A stretch of DNA of 64,000 nt, from assembly GCF_029873255.1 (NCBI RefSeq), contig NZ_CP123622.1:3137001-3201000 (forward strand). The letters run 5' to 3'. This document shows, piece by piece, positions 27,284 through 36,970 of the stretch; position 1 is the stretch's first letter, and each line of letters begins with the position of its first letter. The notes below the pieces were generated by a model that worked only from the letters and a program-made list of their open reading frames with translations, was not told where the DNA came from and made no database searches. Source of the stretch: Pigmentibacter sp. JX0631. GTDB taxonomy: Bacteria > Bdellovibrionota_B > Oligoflexia > Silvanigrellales > Silvanigrellaceae. The position numbers and the translations under genes were made by a program.

Positions 27284-28648
27284 TTAATATGCGTTAGGAT
27301 GGATGAGCCCTTTCAAGGGGGTTAATAATACGATTTTCATATCTAACCAAAAATTCCAATTTTGAATATACCAAAGATCACATTCAATTCTTTTTTCTAA
27401 AGATGTATTTCCTCGCCAACCATTTATCTGTGCCCAGCCGGTTATACCTGCCTTTACTTTATGTCGCAGCAGATATCCTGGTATTTGCTCTTTAAAATCA
27501 TCAACAAAGACAGGTCGTTCAGGTCTTGGTCCCACAACACTCATCTCACCTTTTAGCACATTTATAAATTGTGGAATTTCATCCAAACTTGTTTTTCTAA
27601 GCCACTTACCAACTGAAGTAGTTCGATTATCATTTGATTTTGCCCAAACTGGTCCTGATTTTGCTTCGGCATCTACAAACATTCCTCTGAATTTAAGGCA
27701 ATTAAATTTTTTTCCATCTAATCCCATTCTTTCTTGCTTGAAAAAGATAGGCCCAGGGCTGCTAATGCGAACTAAAATTGCGCAAATTAAGTAGATAGGG
27801 GAGAAGCAAAGCAAAAAAAGAAGAGAAAAACAGATATCAAACATGCGTTTTAAAATTAAGCCAAAACTGTGGAGCTGGGAAGAATTTAACGAAAGAGCCG
27901 TAATTCCATCGAATTGAATTGGATTGGGGCTAAAAAAAGTTTTTTCACCTGTGTAAGGAATAAGGAAAATATCAGCTAAACTTTTATCTAAATGTTTGTA
28001 AATTTCGTTTACTTTAATAGTTTCTTTTGCATTAGGAACTATAAAAATTAAATTTACAGGAGTTTTTCTTAAATAATCATCTATAGCAGTTATTTCAGAA
28101 AAAGAATGAGTTGCAGCTAATTTTAAATTCCAATCAGAATGTGATTGAATAATTTTAGCTAAAGATGTTGAATTTGGCCCTTCACCAATAATGATAGCAT
28201 TTTTTTTATTTTTACTATGCTTTAAATAGAGCCTGTTAAGTTTTCGAATTATACTTCTGCCAATTGGCAGAAAGATCAACACAAGAACAAAAAATATTAC
28301 TAAAGTAAAACGACTATATCTGTGATCATAAATAAAATAAGATAATGTAACAAAAATAAAAAAAGAGATAGTGTGTTGCTTGGTTAAAAGATAGTTTTCT
28401 TCCCAAATTTTCTTCTTTATTAAATTCTTTTTATAAATGCCTGAAGATAAAAAAATAAAAAAATAACAGGTTATTAAAATTGGTAGTAATTTAAGATAAT
28501 TAAATAAGGAATCGCTTCCTTTTGTAAGTGCGATTATTTCAAAATTGAAACGCAATACAAAAGCAAATATCCAAGAAAATGCTATTATAGCAAAATCTAA
28601 AATAGCTCTATAAATATTTAATTTTTCTACATGCCTACTAATAATCAT
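27284..28648 (-). CDS. undecaprenyl-phosphate sugar phosphotransferase (WcaJ/WbaP type)
   Basis: A 454-residue polyisoprenyl-phosphate hexose-1-phosphate transferase that starts assembly of an exopolysaccharide or O-antigen repeat unit on the lipid carrier. Residues ~10-130 hold four to five membrane helices, ~145-250 the soluble CoA_binding_3-like domain, and ~265-454 the catalytic bacterial sugar transferase domain: KRMFDICFSLLFLL helix, PGPIFFKQERMG, KFRGMFVDAE, RKTSLDEIPQF and VGPRPERP. Full length. Its ATG overlaps the stop of the upstream glycosyltransferase gene by 4 bp, so they are coupled. Confidence 0.93.
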   Translation of the reverse strand: MIISRHVEKLNIYRAILDFAIIAFSWIFAFVLRFNFEIIALTKGSDSLFNYLKLLPILITCYFFIFLSSGIYKKNLIKKKIWEENYLLTKQHTISFFIFVTLSYFIYDHRYSRFTLVIFFVLVLIFLPIGRSIIRKLNRLYLKHSKNKKNAIIIGEGPNSTSLAKIIQSHSDWNLKLAATHSFSEITAIDDYLRKTPVNLIFIVPNAKETIKVNEIYKHLDKSLADIFLIPYTGEKTFFSPNPIQFDGITALSLNSSQLHSFGLILKRMFDICFSLLFLLCFSPIYLICAILVRISSPGPIFFKQERMGLDGKKFNCLKFRGMFVDAEAKSGPVWAKSNDNRTTSVGKWLRKTSLDEIPQFINVLKGEMSVVGPRPERPVFVDDFKEQIPGYLLRHKVKAGITGWAQINGWRGNTSLEKRIECDLWYIQNWNFWLDMKIVLLTPLKGLIHPNAY

Positions 28649-29814
28649 TCGATAACCCTTTTAGAATTTAAACAATCTAATAAAATTTTCATCATTTTTT
28701 GGGAGAACACTTCTTCAGAAAATTTTTCCACATGCAAAGCCATATTTTTTTTATCTTCAGCAGAAATATCTTTAACAAGAGCTGCTTTAACTGCTGCTAT
28801 CATCGATTCCTGAGAGTTCTCAGGAAAAGTATATCCAGTGACGTTATCAATTACTGTTTCTTTTGTACCTCCTTGATTTGGTGCTACCACCCAGAGTCCA
28901 GCAGCGGTAGCTTCTAATGGAACAATGCCAAAATCTTCAATTGCAGGGAATAATAAACAATGTGCTTGAGCATATATTCCTGGTATTTTTTCATCATGTG
29001 GATCAATGAAAAATTCTATTCTATTACCATACTTATCTTTAGCTTTTAATATTTCTTCGCCTTGACCTGCGGCAATTACAGGAATTTTGTTAGCAACAAG
29101 TAATTCTAATGTTTGTAACATTTTTTTATAAGGTGTCCATGCACCAAACAACAATACTTTTCTTTTTTGTGGAATATTGTTTTGCTGATCAATAATATTA
29201 AAATATTTTATATTCACTGGAGGATAAACAACTTCTGCGCTGCGGCCATAGTAAAGTTGGCAGCGTCTAGCAACAAATTGGCTATTAGCAATTAACTTAT
29301 CTATTCTTATTGCTGAAGTAACATCCCAAATTCGTATTCTATTTAAAAAAAATCTTCTTAAAATTTCAAAAGGTCTTGTTAATTTAGGCTGGTATTTAAA
29401 GTAACGATGTTCTTGATCCCATGCATAACGCATTGGGCTATGAATATAAGAAATATGCAAAGCAAGTGGAGGTGGAATTATACCTTTAGCTACACAGCTA
29501 CTACTTGAAATAATCAGGTCATAATTTTCCAAATTAAAACTTTCAATTGCGATAGGTAGCAATGGTAATAGATTTTTATATATTTTTTCAATAAATGGAA
29601 TTTTACTTAAAAAAGAGGATATAAATAAATGTTTATTTTTTAAATGTAAAACTTTTCCTGGTTTTCCAAATAAATAATAAAAATCTGCTTGTGGGAACAA
29701 ATTTAATATTTGTTCTAATACTCTTTCTCCACCTCTTCTGGTGAACATCCAATCATGCACAATCGCAACTTTTAAATTGGTTGTTTTAGCAATAAACTCT
29801 TTCTTCATTTCCAT
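28645..29814 (-). CDS. GT4-family glycosyltransferase
   Basis: A 389-residue cytoplasmic GT-B fold enzyme. The N-terminal domain starts VAIVHDWMFTRRGGERV, the donor side has LLFGAWTPYKKM then GIYAQAHCLLFPAIEDFGIVPLEATAAG, the E-x7-E-like signature of GT4 (WbaZ/WbdA-type mannosyl- or rhamnosyltransferases). It most likely extends the lipid-linked sugar made by the downstream transferase. Its start overlaps the stop of the NFACT gene (TAATG, 1 bp) and its stop overlaps the phosphotransferase start by 4 bp. The donor sugar is unknown. Confidence 0.87.
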   Translation of the reverse strand: MEMKKEFIAKTTNLKVAIVHDWMFTRRGGERVLEQILNLFPQADFYYLFGKPGKVLHLKNKHLFISSFLSKIPFIEKIYKNLLPLLPIAIESFNLENYDLIISSSSCVAKGIIPPPLALHISYIHSPMRYAWDQEHRYFKYQPKLTRPFEILRRFFLNRIRIWDVTSAIRIDKLIANSQFVARRCQLYYGRSAEVVYPPVNIKYFNIIDQQNNIPQKRKVLLFGAWTPYKKMLQTLELLVANKIPVIAAGQGEEILKAKDKYGNRIEFFIDPHDEKIPGIYAQAHCLLFPAIEDFGIVPLEATAAGLWVVAPNQGGTKETVIDNVTGYTFPENSQESMIAAVKAALVKDISAEDKKNMALHVEKFSEEVFSQKMMKILLDCLNSKRVIE

Positions 29815-31532
29815 TATATACTGGCACCTGCAAGTAATTTTTGTAGTTCAGTTTGGTCATATTTAATTAATAGCGTATCACATCTTCTTACCAGGACTTT
29901 TCCAATTGGTAAATTTTTCTTTTTTTCTATATCAGCACGAGTTGCTAATTGGATTTCTGCACTTTGAGCTCTACTGTGTTTGGAATGATGTACAGCTAAA
30001 ATAGAGGCTTCTCTTAATGCTTGAGCAGAAGGTCTTTTTCCTCCTTTAGGTTTTTCGAGCCAAACATGACTTCCTTCGCCAGTCAGTACGTGTATCCATG
30101 TATGATTTGAAGGCATCATTTTTATCATTTTATCACCATCTTCAGCTGATTTAGCGACCCGAATAAATTCACCTGTTGAAGCAAAGTAAACCCTAAACGG
30201 TAACCGTTTTTCTTTTTCTTCGATTAATTTCCGTTCAAGTTTACTTTCAGTAATAGGGATATCTAAAATTCGACATAGTTTTGATACTAAAGGTAGATCT
30301 TCTTTTTCGAGGATTAAGTCTAATATGTATTTAGAAAATTTATTTATATCTTTATTATAAACATTAAGTGTTTCTTTAGAGTAAATGTCTATAAAATAAT
30401 TTAACTCTTTCGCGCAACTTACTATCAAGAGTTTGAAATCATTTTCTGCTTGAATACTCTCAGCTATTCTAGTTGTAAGTTCTTGTTTTCTTCTTTTTAA
30501 AACATCAATTTCATGATGAATTTTATTTAAAATATCACCTGGTTTTTCACCTTTTTTCAAAGTATAAAATGCTGGTAATCCAAATTCCGAAATAAATTGC
30601 GGTGGTACATACCATGTGATAGATTCTTTTGGCCATAAATATAAATTTGTTTTTAAACCTTCACTTTGTTTTAGAAGTCTAGAAATTTCCTGTTGGTCAG
30701 GTAAATCTTGTTTTTGTTTTTGAATTCTTCGAGTCAAAAATTGGAGTTTTGTTTTTGCTGCTCTTCTAATATGCGTAGGTATATTTTCTAAAGCTGTAAC
30801 AAGTGAAAGTTCTTCTGGAATTTTAGGAAAGTTTAAGGGAACAGAAGTTTTAACATCCTGTTGCTTAATTTGATCTTTGTCTTCGCCAAATCCTGGCATT
30901 GGACAGTAGCCGATTAAAGGATGAAAAAAACAAGCTCTTTTTTTTGTTTTTGTATTTTCTTCACTCCATTCACACCAGCTTTCAAAAAAATAGTCTTGAA
31001 TAGAAAATTGGTGTCCACATTCTTCGATGTATCTATTAGGAACTCCTAAATATTTTTTAGCTAATATCACTCTAGGTGGCTTTGCATCTAAATCCAAAAT
31101 CAAACTATCTGGTCCTGCTTCTATTTCAAGATAATTTTCGAGATTTTTATTTGGTTCCCCAAATTCTAGAATTATGGTAATTGGTGCCATAGTCGCATAA
31201 GCGGAAGTTATCTTCCGTCCTTGCAAGTATTTACGTGCAATCTGAACAATAGAGTTCGGTTGTTTTAAAGGAATAGGTTTCAAGTGTGTTGTAGAAATAC
31301 CGCTTTCACCTTTTTTCATACTTAATAGAACAGTGCTTTTATCATCGCCTGGTTTATAAACAGATAAGATAAGTTGTCCATGTTCTGATGCGGTTATTTT
31401 TTGCAAACTTGTATTGATCATTCTATGGAGAGGAGTGGAAAATTTTTTAGTCCAAATGGCAAGTTGTGCAATGTTTGAACGGTTATTAAGACTGATATTT
31501 TTTGATGGGTTTATCTCTTTCACAATTGTCAT
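29814..31532 (-). CDS. NFACT family protein (RqcH/Rqc2/Fbp-like)
   Basis: A ~570-residue protein with the NFACT order: NFACT-N (~15-200), helix-hairpin-helix and coiled coil (~240-450), and NFACT-R (DUF814) at ~450-560 with RVYFASTGEFIRVAKSAEDG and the TGEGSHVWL motif. Relatives work in ribosome quality control (RqcH/Rqc2) or surface binding (Fbp). The start is uncertain: ATG 31532 is used; GTG 31523 has the better ribosome site (CAGGA, 8 bp) and TTG 31592 would add 20 residues. The Asp-Arg pair that RqcH needs for tRNA binding is not seen where expected (segment ATMAPITIIL). It is coupled to two polysaccharide genes. Confidence 0.8.
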   Translation of the reverse strand: MTIVKEINPSKNISLNNRSNIAQLAIWTKKFSTPLHRMINTSLQKITASEHGQLILSVYKPGDDKSTVLLSMKKGESGISTTHLKPIPLKQPNSIVQIARKYLQGRKITSAYATMAPITIILEFGEPNKNLENYLEIEAGPDSLILDLDAKPPRVILAKKYLGVPNRYIEECGHQFSIQDYFFESWCEWSEENTKTKKRACFFHPLIGYCPMPGFGEDKDQIKQQDVKTSVPLNFPKIPEELSLVTALENIPTHIRRAAKTKLQFLTRRIQKQKQDLPDQQEISRLLKQSEGLKTNLYLWPKESITWYVPPQFISEFGLPAFYTLKKGEKPGDILNKIHHEIDVLKRRKQELTTRIAESIQAENDFKLLIVSCAKELNYFIDIYSKETLNVYNKDINKFSKYILDLILEKEDLPLVSKLCRILDIPITESKLERKLIEEKEKRLPFRVYFASTGEFIRVAKSAEDGDKMIKMMPSNHTWIHVLTGEGSHVWLEKPKGGKRPSAQALREASILAVHHSKHSRAQSAEIQLATRADIEKKKNLPIGKVLVRRCDTLLIKYDQTELQKLLAGASI

Positions 31533-31623
31533 CCTGTTTTTATTATCGTCTATAACTTGTTGACGACATTTATCCTTACAGTATTGTTCCAAACGTGTCT
31601 ATTCTCATATTATGGAGTAAAGA

Positions 31624-32556
31624 GTGCAAGAGTTACAGGACATATATAGATTGCAAGCTTTTGTTACAGTTGTGCAAGAAGGATCTCTTTCATCTGCTGT
31701 TAATAAATTGCATATCACGCAACCCGCTTTATCTGCGCGGTTAAAATTATTAGAAGAAAGTTTAGGTTGTGCTCTTTTAAAACGAACAGCAAGAGGCGTT
31801 CGTTTAACAACAATGGGAAAATTAGTTTACGGGATTGCAGTAGATATTTTAAAAAGAATGAATCAATTACAAACAACAGTTAGAAATCATCTTGAATTAA
31901 GAGAAGGTTTTGTTCATTTAGGAGGAGGTGCAACCGCAGTTGCAGGTGTATTTCCAGATGCTATTTCTGAATTTCGGAAAAAATATCCACAAATTCAATT
32001 TACTCTGCATGAAAAAGATTCTGCTACAGTAATAGAAGCCCTACATGATGGTTCGGTTGATGTTGGGTTAATTACAAGAAATCCTTTTATTTCTTCTAGT
32101 GAAGATCCATTAATGGGATTAAAAATTCATGGAGAAATTTTAGATACATTAGAAATTATTGCAGCACCTGATAATCCATTGGTACAAATGTCTTCATCAT
32201 TAGAGAAACAAGGAAAGACTTTGTTACCTATCCATATCAATAGACAACCTATGATTTTATTTGAAAGTGGTAGTGCAATACATGATATTATTGAAATGGA
32301 GTTTAGAAAACTTGGAATTAAATATAGAACAGTAATGACTTTAAGATCAACACAAAGTATGATTAAAATGGTTGAAAAAAATATAGGTTTGAGTGTTGTA
32401 AGTTCTCATTCTTTAAAAAATGAAAAAAATATTAGTGTCTTAAAAGTACAAGGATTAAAAATGGAACGTTCAATATTAATATGTTCATCGCAAGAAAGAG
32501 AACTTGCTCCAGCAGCAGCTGAATTTATTCAGGTTTTACAAAAAATTTATCAATAA
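31624..32556 (+). CDS. LysR-family transcriptional regulator
   Basis: A 310-residue regulator starting at GTG 31624 (GGAG 6 bp upstream). The N-terminal winged helix-turn-helix is at ~10-65 (GSLSSAVNKLHITQPALSARLKLLEE), then a linker helix and the LysR effector-binding domain (~90-305). Length is normal. Divergent from the NFACT/glycosyltransferase operon with ~90 bp between starts, which is the usual position for a LysR target, but the downstream exonuclease gene is an equally possible neighbour. Effector unknown. Confidence 0.9.
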   Translation: MQELQDIYRLQAFVTVVQEGSLSSAVNKLHITQPALSARLKLLEESLGCALLKRTARGVRLTTMGKLVYGIAVDILKRMNQLQTTVRNHLELREGFVHLGGGATAVAGVFPDAISEFRKKYPQIQFTLHEKDSATVIEALHDGSVDVGLITRNPFISSSEDPLMGLKIHGEILDTLEIIAAPDNPLVQMSSSLEKQGKTLLPIHINRQPMILFESGSAIHDIIEMEFRKLGIKYRTVMTLRSTQSMIKMVEKNIGLSVVSSHSLKNEKNISVLKVQGLKMERSILICSSQERELAPAAAEFIQVLQKIYQ

Positions 32557-32569
32557 GTTGGATTATTTT

Positions 32570-33250
32570 ATGGTATCAAATTTTCAAAATAGTATTTTTC
32601 ATCATATTCTTAATGCTAAACAAAGTTCCCAAAATTCTTTAATTGCAATAATGGGTGGTATGAGTGGTTCAAGGTTTAAAGAATCAGATGCCATTGATAA
32701 ATTGCCTTTTGTTGTTTTTGACTTTGAAACTACCGGATTAGATGTAAAAACTTCACGTATTATTGAAATTGGTGCTATAAAATACATAAATCAAAAAGAA
32801 ATTGAAAGATTTTCGCAATTAATAAATCCTGGTATACCTATTACAGATGAAATAACAAAAGTAACAGGAATAAAGAATGAAATGTTAGTTGATCAGCCTG
32901 ATTTTCAATCTATTTTACCAAAATTTCATGATTTTTTACGTGGTTGTGTGGGTTTAGCGCATAATGCTGAGTTTGATGTTGGAATGCTGTTTCATGAATC
33001 AAATAGATTGGGAATATCTTGTGATTATACTGTATTTTGTTCTTTAAAAATGGCTCGTGACTTGGTAAAGATTGAGCGTAGAAATCTTGACGCTCTAGCA
33101 AAACATTATGGATTGAGTTTTGAATCAAGACACCGTTCTATTGGCGATATCTTAGTTACAGCCGATGTATTTTGGAGTATGCTTAGAGAAAATCCTGCGA
33201 TTAAGACCATAGGGGATCTTTATCCTTATCGTGAGGAAATGCCAGGATAA
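32570..33250 (+). CDS. DnaQ-like 3'-5' exonuclease
   Basis: Start taken at ATG 32570, 13 bp after the LysR stop; upstream Met codons fall inside the LysR gene. The 226-residue protein has the DEDDh exonuclease motifs: Exo I FDFETTGLD, Exo II AHNAEFDVGML and Exo III HRSIGDILVTADVFW with catalytic His and Asp. It resembles DNA polymerase III epsilon or the PolC exonuclease domain but carries ~45 extra N-terminal residues and no DnaE-binding tail that I can see. It could be proofreading epsilon or a general DnaQ-like nuclease in repair or RNA turnover. Confidence 0.87.
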   Translation: MVSNFQNSIFHHILNAKQSSQNSLIAIMGGMSGSRFKESDAIDKLPFVVFDFETTGLDVKTSRIIEIGAIKYINQKEIERFSQLINPGIPITDEITKVTGIKNEMLVDQPDFQSILPKFHDFLRGCVGLAHNAEFDVGMLFHESNRLGISCDYTVFCSLKMARDLVKIERRNLDALAKHYGLSFESRHRSIGDILVTADVFWSMLRENPAIKTIGDLYPYREEMPG

Positions 33251-33270
33251 ATTTTAGGAAAAAAGCATTT

Positions 33271-35469
33271 GTGAAAAGTAAATTAATCCATTTTTTCTTT
33301 GCAATTTTTTTTACTATTCATTTAAGTTTTATCTTGTATAAATTTATAAATCCTAGCCTTGTTTGGACTGCTTTTCCCATTTCTTTATTAGCACTACGCT
33401 TGCTTGATGTTTACTTATTTCAAGGACAGAAAATAATTAAAACTTTCTCAAATGAAAGAATTCAATTAAATTTATCCGCTGCGGGTTTTTCTGGAAATAA
33501 CTATATTAAAAAATTTAATAGGAAAAAATTTTTTCTTTTCTTTCTTTTCATAGGGTCATTTTTCTTCACTTTTAAAGAAGAGTTTCATTTAACAGTGGAT
33601 AGATTTACAGCTCTTTTTCAAAATTCTTATCCGGTTTTAAAAATAGAATATCCTTCATATTTATCAAAAAATCCATTATTTATTGAATTATCAAAAAAAG
33701 AACAATCTATAGAAATTGATAGTTCTTATTATCTAGAAATTAATGTTAATAATTTAAAAAAAAGTGATACATGGCAAGTCTTCTTGATAGATAAAAATCA
33801 AGTCTATCCTGAAAAAAATCTGTCTTATCAGATGCGTAATGGTAGTTGGTCTTCATCAGTTCAAGAAATGTATGCTTCTTTTGCAAAAGACATGTTAAAT
33901 ACAAATATTTTAACTAATAAAGATCCTAAAAATATCGAACTAATAGTATCAAACAAGGAAAAAATTTTTAAAATAAACTTAAAAGTTAACCTTACTTTGA
34001 AGCCCGAAGTAGTTTTTGAATCTATTTTAAAAGAAAATCTAGATTCTCCTCAACTACATGGGAAACTTAATTTTAAATTATCAGTTAATTCAAAAGTTCC
34101 ATTAACTAATATTGAATTAAATGTCAGAACAAAATCAGGATATTCTTTTAAAAAAACTATTGCCGAATTTGCAAATGCCGCTGAGTTTGAATTTAATTCT
34201 GAGAGTGTTGAATTAGTTACTTTAGGGATCCCATTTTTAGCTGAAGATATTTTATATGTGAAAGCCAATGCAAAAACCGTTTTATCGGATTTAGTTGGTG
34301 AATCAAAAGAATTACAGTTTCCTATTAAAACGCCTTTACAAGTAAGGGGGGAAATAATTAAAAATTTAGAAGATGCTTTGAATCGCTTAACTCATATGAA
34401 AAAGGCGGATACAGTTTTTAAATCAGAAGTATTAACCACATTATCTAAATCTTCTCAATTATCAATAAATCTAAGTCAATCAGGGGTAGTAAGAAGAAAT
34501 ATTCTTGAAGCTATGAGTTCTGTTGAAAATATGTCCCTTAAAAATGATAGCTATTATGAAAAAGCAAAAGCAAAAATAATTACGACGTTAAACATTTTGA
34601 ATAGACAACAAAAAGCCAATGAAACTAATAATTTTATGGCTAGGCTGTTAAATCTTAAAAATAATTTATTGCTGAATGAAAATGTTGTTAACCACAAAAA
34701 TGAATTTAGGAGCGAAGCGGCAGAGCTGCAAGAATTAGCTTCAGGTATAAATTTACAAATTAAAAAAATTGTAAACGAAAGTGCTTACCCATTGTCAAAT
34801 ACTGAAAAAAAATCAATTATAACCTTATTAAATGCAGATAAAACTTCTGAAAAATTAAAAGCTACAGAAAAAAGTTTGTCTTCAGATAATATTTATGAAT
34901 CTCAAAATCATATTCAAAAAGCTATGGATGAGGCCAACAATCATTTAGGATTTGCGATGCAGTTATTGCAACAAGCAAGATTAAAGGCAATGCAAGAAGC
35001 CAAAATACAATTAAATCATGCTGATCTATCACTAGAGAATTCAAAGTATGCTACAAATAAATCAGAGGTGCTTAAATCTTTAGAGAAAGGTAAAACAAAT
35101 CTTGATAAAACTCCTCGCTTAGGAGGAGAATTTAATGAGTTTTTACAAGATGCGAAAAATCATACAAAAAAAACAATCCAAGCAGCGAATTCTGATAGCT
35201 CATTTGATAAATTAGTATATACCCAAAAAGCTCAAGAAGCAGTAGAAAGAGCTATTCTTTCACTGCAGGATGAAGAAGATAGTGATAAAGATATGCAGAA
35301 AGAGCAAGAAGCTCACTCTTATCGTTCGATGATGGATATCCTTTCTGCTCAAAGTACTTTAGATTCTACTTGGAGGAAAAAAATTCTGGATGAAATTTCA
35401 AAGCTTAAGTCTCAAGGTGAAACTTCTGATTCTCCTATGATTCGTTACTTAGAAAGTCGTTTACGTTAA
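33271..35469 (+). CDS. large membrane protein with coiled-coil C-terminal half, DUF4175-like architecture
   Basis: A 732-residue protein starting at GTG 33271 (TAGGAAAAAA upstream). Two hydrophobic segments lie in residues 1-50 and a third at ~88-104, followed by a periplasmic beta-rich region (~115-360, Ig-like strand pattern) and a long charged helical, coiled-coil region (~365-732). The layout resembles DUF4175-type proteins that often sit beside MoxR/DUF58/BatA genes; the match is by architecture only. Related Bat-type genes occur 9.5 kb away (44982-50478, opposite strand). The next gene starts 2 bp after its stop. Confidence 0.55.
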   Translation: MKSKLIHFFFAIFFTIHLSFILYKFINPSLVWTAFPISLLALRLLDVYLFQGQKIIKTFSNERIQLNLSAAGFSGNNYIKKFNRKKFFLFFLFIGSFFFTFKEEFHLTVDRFTALFQNSYPVLKIEYPSYLSKNPLFIELSKKEQSIEIDSSYYLEINVNNLKKSDTWQVFLIDKNQVYPEKNLSYQMRNGSWSSSVQEMYASFAKDMLNTNILTNKDPKNIELIVSNKEKIFKINLKVNLTLKPEVVFESILKENLDSPQLHGKLNFKLSVNSKVPLTNIELNVRTKSGYSFKKTIAEFANAAEFEFNSESVELVTLGIPFLAEDILYVKANAKTVLSDLVGESKELQFPIKTPLQVRGEIIKNLEDALNRLTHMKKADTVFKSEVLTTLSKSSQLSINLSQSGVVRRNILEAMSSVENMSLKNDSYYEKAKAKIITTLNILNRQQKANETNNFMARLLNLKNNLLLNENVVNHKNEFRSEAAELQELASGINLQIKKIVNESAYPLSNTEKKSIITLLNADKTSEKLKATEKSLSSDNIYESQNHIQKAMDEANNHLGFAMQLLQQARLKAMQEAKIQLNHADLSLENSKYATNKSEVLKSLEKGKTNLDKTPRLGGEFNEFLQDAKNHTKKTIQAANSDSSFDKLVYTQKAQEAVERAILSLQDEEDSDKDMQKEQEAHSYRSMMDILSAQSTLDSTWRKKILDEISKLKSQGETSDSPMIRYLESRLR

Positions 35470-35471
35470 TT

Positions 35472-35945
35472 ATGAAAACATTTAAAAATCGCAATTATAT
35501 TCATGGAATTTCGTTTCATCATCGATCAAGTCAAAGACGAATCAAAACAAGATCATCGATAAGTGAATATTTTAATATTAGTGAACTACGTCTTGCTATT
35601 AATAAAGGTTTGCCCCAGAATTTAGCTGCAGAAAGTATTTTTTATTTACTTTGTGACCAAGGAAGAAATGAAATTAACTCACTTGTTTCAATTTGCACTG
35701 AAAATATTACAAAATGGGATGGAATAGTAAAAACATTGGATCGTTGTTTTTCTTTTTCAAACTTAGAAAGAAAAGATTATTTTTTAGGTGAACAAGAAGA
35801 CATATTTATTATTGCTCGAGAAGAAATTGATGTTTACTTAGAAGCTAAAAAATTACTATCATTATGGAAACATAAATTGAAAATTTTAGAAATGATAGTT
35901 GAGGCTCAAGGAAGTTATCGTTTTCTTAATAAAGATTTCTTTTAA
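35472..35945 (+). CDS. hypothetical protein coupled to membrane coiled-coil gene
   Basis: A 157-residue cytoplasmic protein of no family I recognise. The N-terminal 30 residues are basic and His/Arg/Ser-rich (HHRSSQRRIKTRSS); the rest is predicted mainly helical, with Cys residues scattered (CDQ, SICTE, DRCFSF). The start is 2 bp after the stop of the 732-residue membrane protein, so they are translated together and may act together. Its 3' end overlaps a small convergent lipoprotein gene by 20 bp. No signal peptide. Confidence 0.6.
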   Translation: MKTFKNRNYIHGISFHHRSSQRRIKTRSSISEYFNISELRLAINKGLPQNLAAESIFYLLCDQGRNEINSLVSICTENITKWDGIVKTLDRCFSFSNLERKDYFLGEQEDIFIIAREEIDVYLEAKKLLSLWKHKLKILEMIVEAQGSYRFLNKDFF

Positions 35946-36168
35946 TAAATAAAAAACAGTTTACAAAGAAATGATCCATAAAATCATCGACATTAGAATG
36001 AAATTTATTTATTTTATTGTCAAAATTATTCGCATAATTAATAGTAAATTCAGAGATAGTAAACTCTTCAGTGTTCAATATAATGTTCTTGCTTTTAGTA
36101 AATTCTACGCAGCTTGATACTAAGCCTATAGAAATTAAAGTTATTACAATTGATTGGAAGATATTCAT
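35926..36168 (-). CDS. small lipoprotein, unknown function
   Basis: An 80-residue product whose first 20 residues form a signal peptide with lipobox LVSSC, after a good ribosome site (AGGTGAT, about 4 bp before ATG). The mature chain is ~60 residues, Asn/Asp/Phe-rich, without known motif. The signal and ribosome site argue that it is a true gene rather than a shadow frame. It overlaps the end of the convergent upstream gene by 20 bp. Confidence 0.55.
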   Translation of the reverse strand: MNIFQSIVITLISIGLVSSCVEFTKSKNIILNTEEFTISEFTINYANNFDNKINKFHSNVDDFMDHFFVNCFLFIKRNLY

Positions 36169-36288
36169 TTTATCACCTAAATCAATAAAAAAAGAATAAA
36201 AAAGACAATTTTAAATATGTTAAGTTACTTTAAAAGTCAATATTATTTTTTATTATTAAGTATAATTTAAATGTATAATTTCATGGGG

Positions 36289-36870
36289 TTAAAAGCTTAA
36301 AGTAATACCACCCCAATAGGACTGATCATAATATGGATTACCATAAGGAGAATTGACTCCAGAGGGTGATATTCTATAAGTAATTTTTAAATGAAAATAG
36401 CGAGTTATTCTCATAGATAATGAAGCGCCTGCATCCCAAGTTAATGAAACTTCATCGTTACTTTCTTGCCCGTAAATATCTTTCGTTTTTTGTTTCCTAT
36501 TTAATATCCCACCATAGATAGAGGGACTAAAGTAATAATTGAATAACCCTATGCTTAAATTTGTAAAAGTATCAGTTGAATCTATCTGTTGAGTAAGTTG
36601 ACCTGCTGGTAAAGTTTTTGTCCCTTGACTTGCAACATAAGATCTATATGCATCGTTGTATTCGTATAAGTCACTAGTAAAGGTTTCCCCCATTTCAATT
36701 TGCATAAATCTATTTAACGGTAGTCCAATTTCTAGCCCATATGATGAACGAGTATATTTGTATGTACTAGTATAACTTGTAGAGTAATTTCCATTGAAAG
36801 TAATATCAATTGCTTTTGCCATTTTAGTCATAAATATAAAATTTAATATTATCAGAAAAAATATTTTCAT
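36289..36870 (-). CDS. outer-membrane beta-barrel protein
   Basis: A 193-residue protein with a signal peptide (~1-20, ending AKA), a mature chain rich in Tyr/Ser/Thr with alternating strands (for example LTWDAGASLSM, HLKITYRISP), and the C-terminal strand WGGITLSF ending in Phe, a typical BAM recognition end. Probably an 8-strand barrel. No specific family recognised. The next minus-strand gene upstream (36971) is a lipoprotein; the gap of 100 bp allows either separate or shared transcription. Confidence 0.7.
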   Translation of the reverse strand: MKIFFLIILNFIFMTKMAKAIDITFNGNYSTSYTSTYKYTRSSYGLEIGLPLNRFMQIEMGETFTSDLYEYNDAYRSYVASQGTKTLPAGQLTQQIDSTDTFTNLSIGLFNYYFSPSIYGGILNRKQKTKDIYGQESNDEVSLTWDAGASLSMRITRYFHLKITYRISPSGVNSPYGNPYYDQSYWGGITLSF

Positions 36871-36970
36871 AAGAATTTAAACCGATTTAAAATTGTTTGA
36901 GCTTATATCGGCTATAAATTTTTTTTACATATGGGAAATATTTTCATTTAAATGATTTGTTAGGATATTT

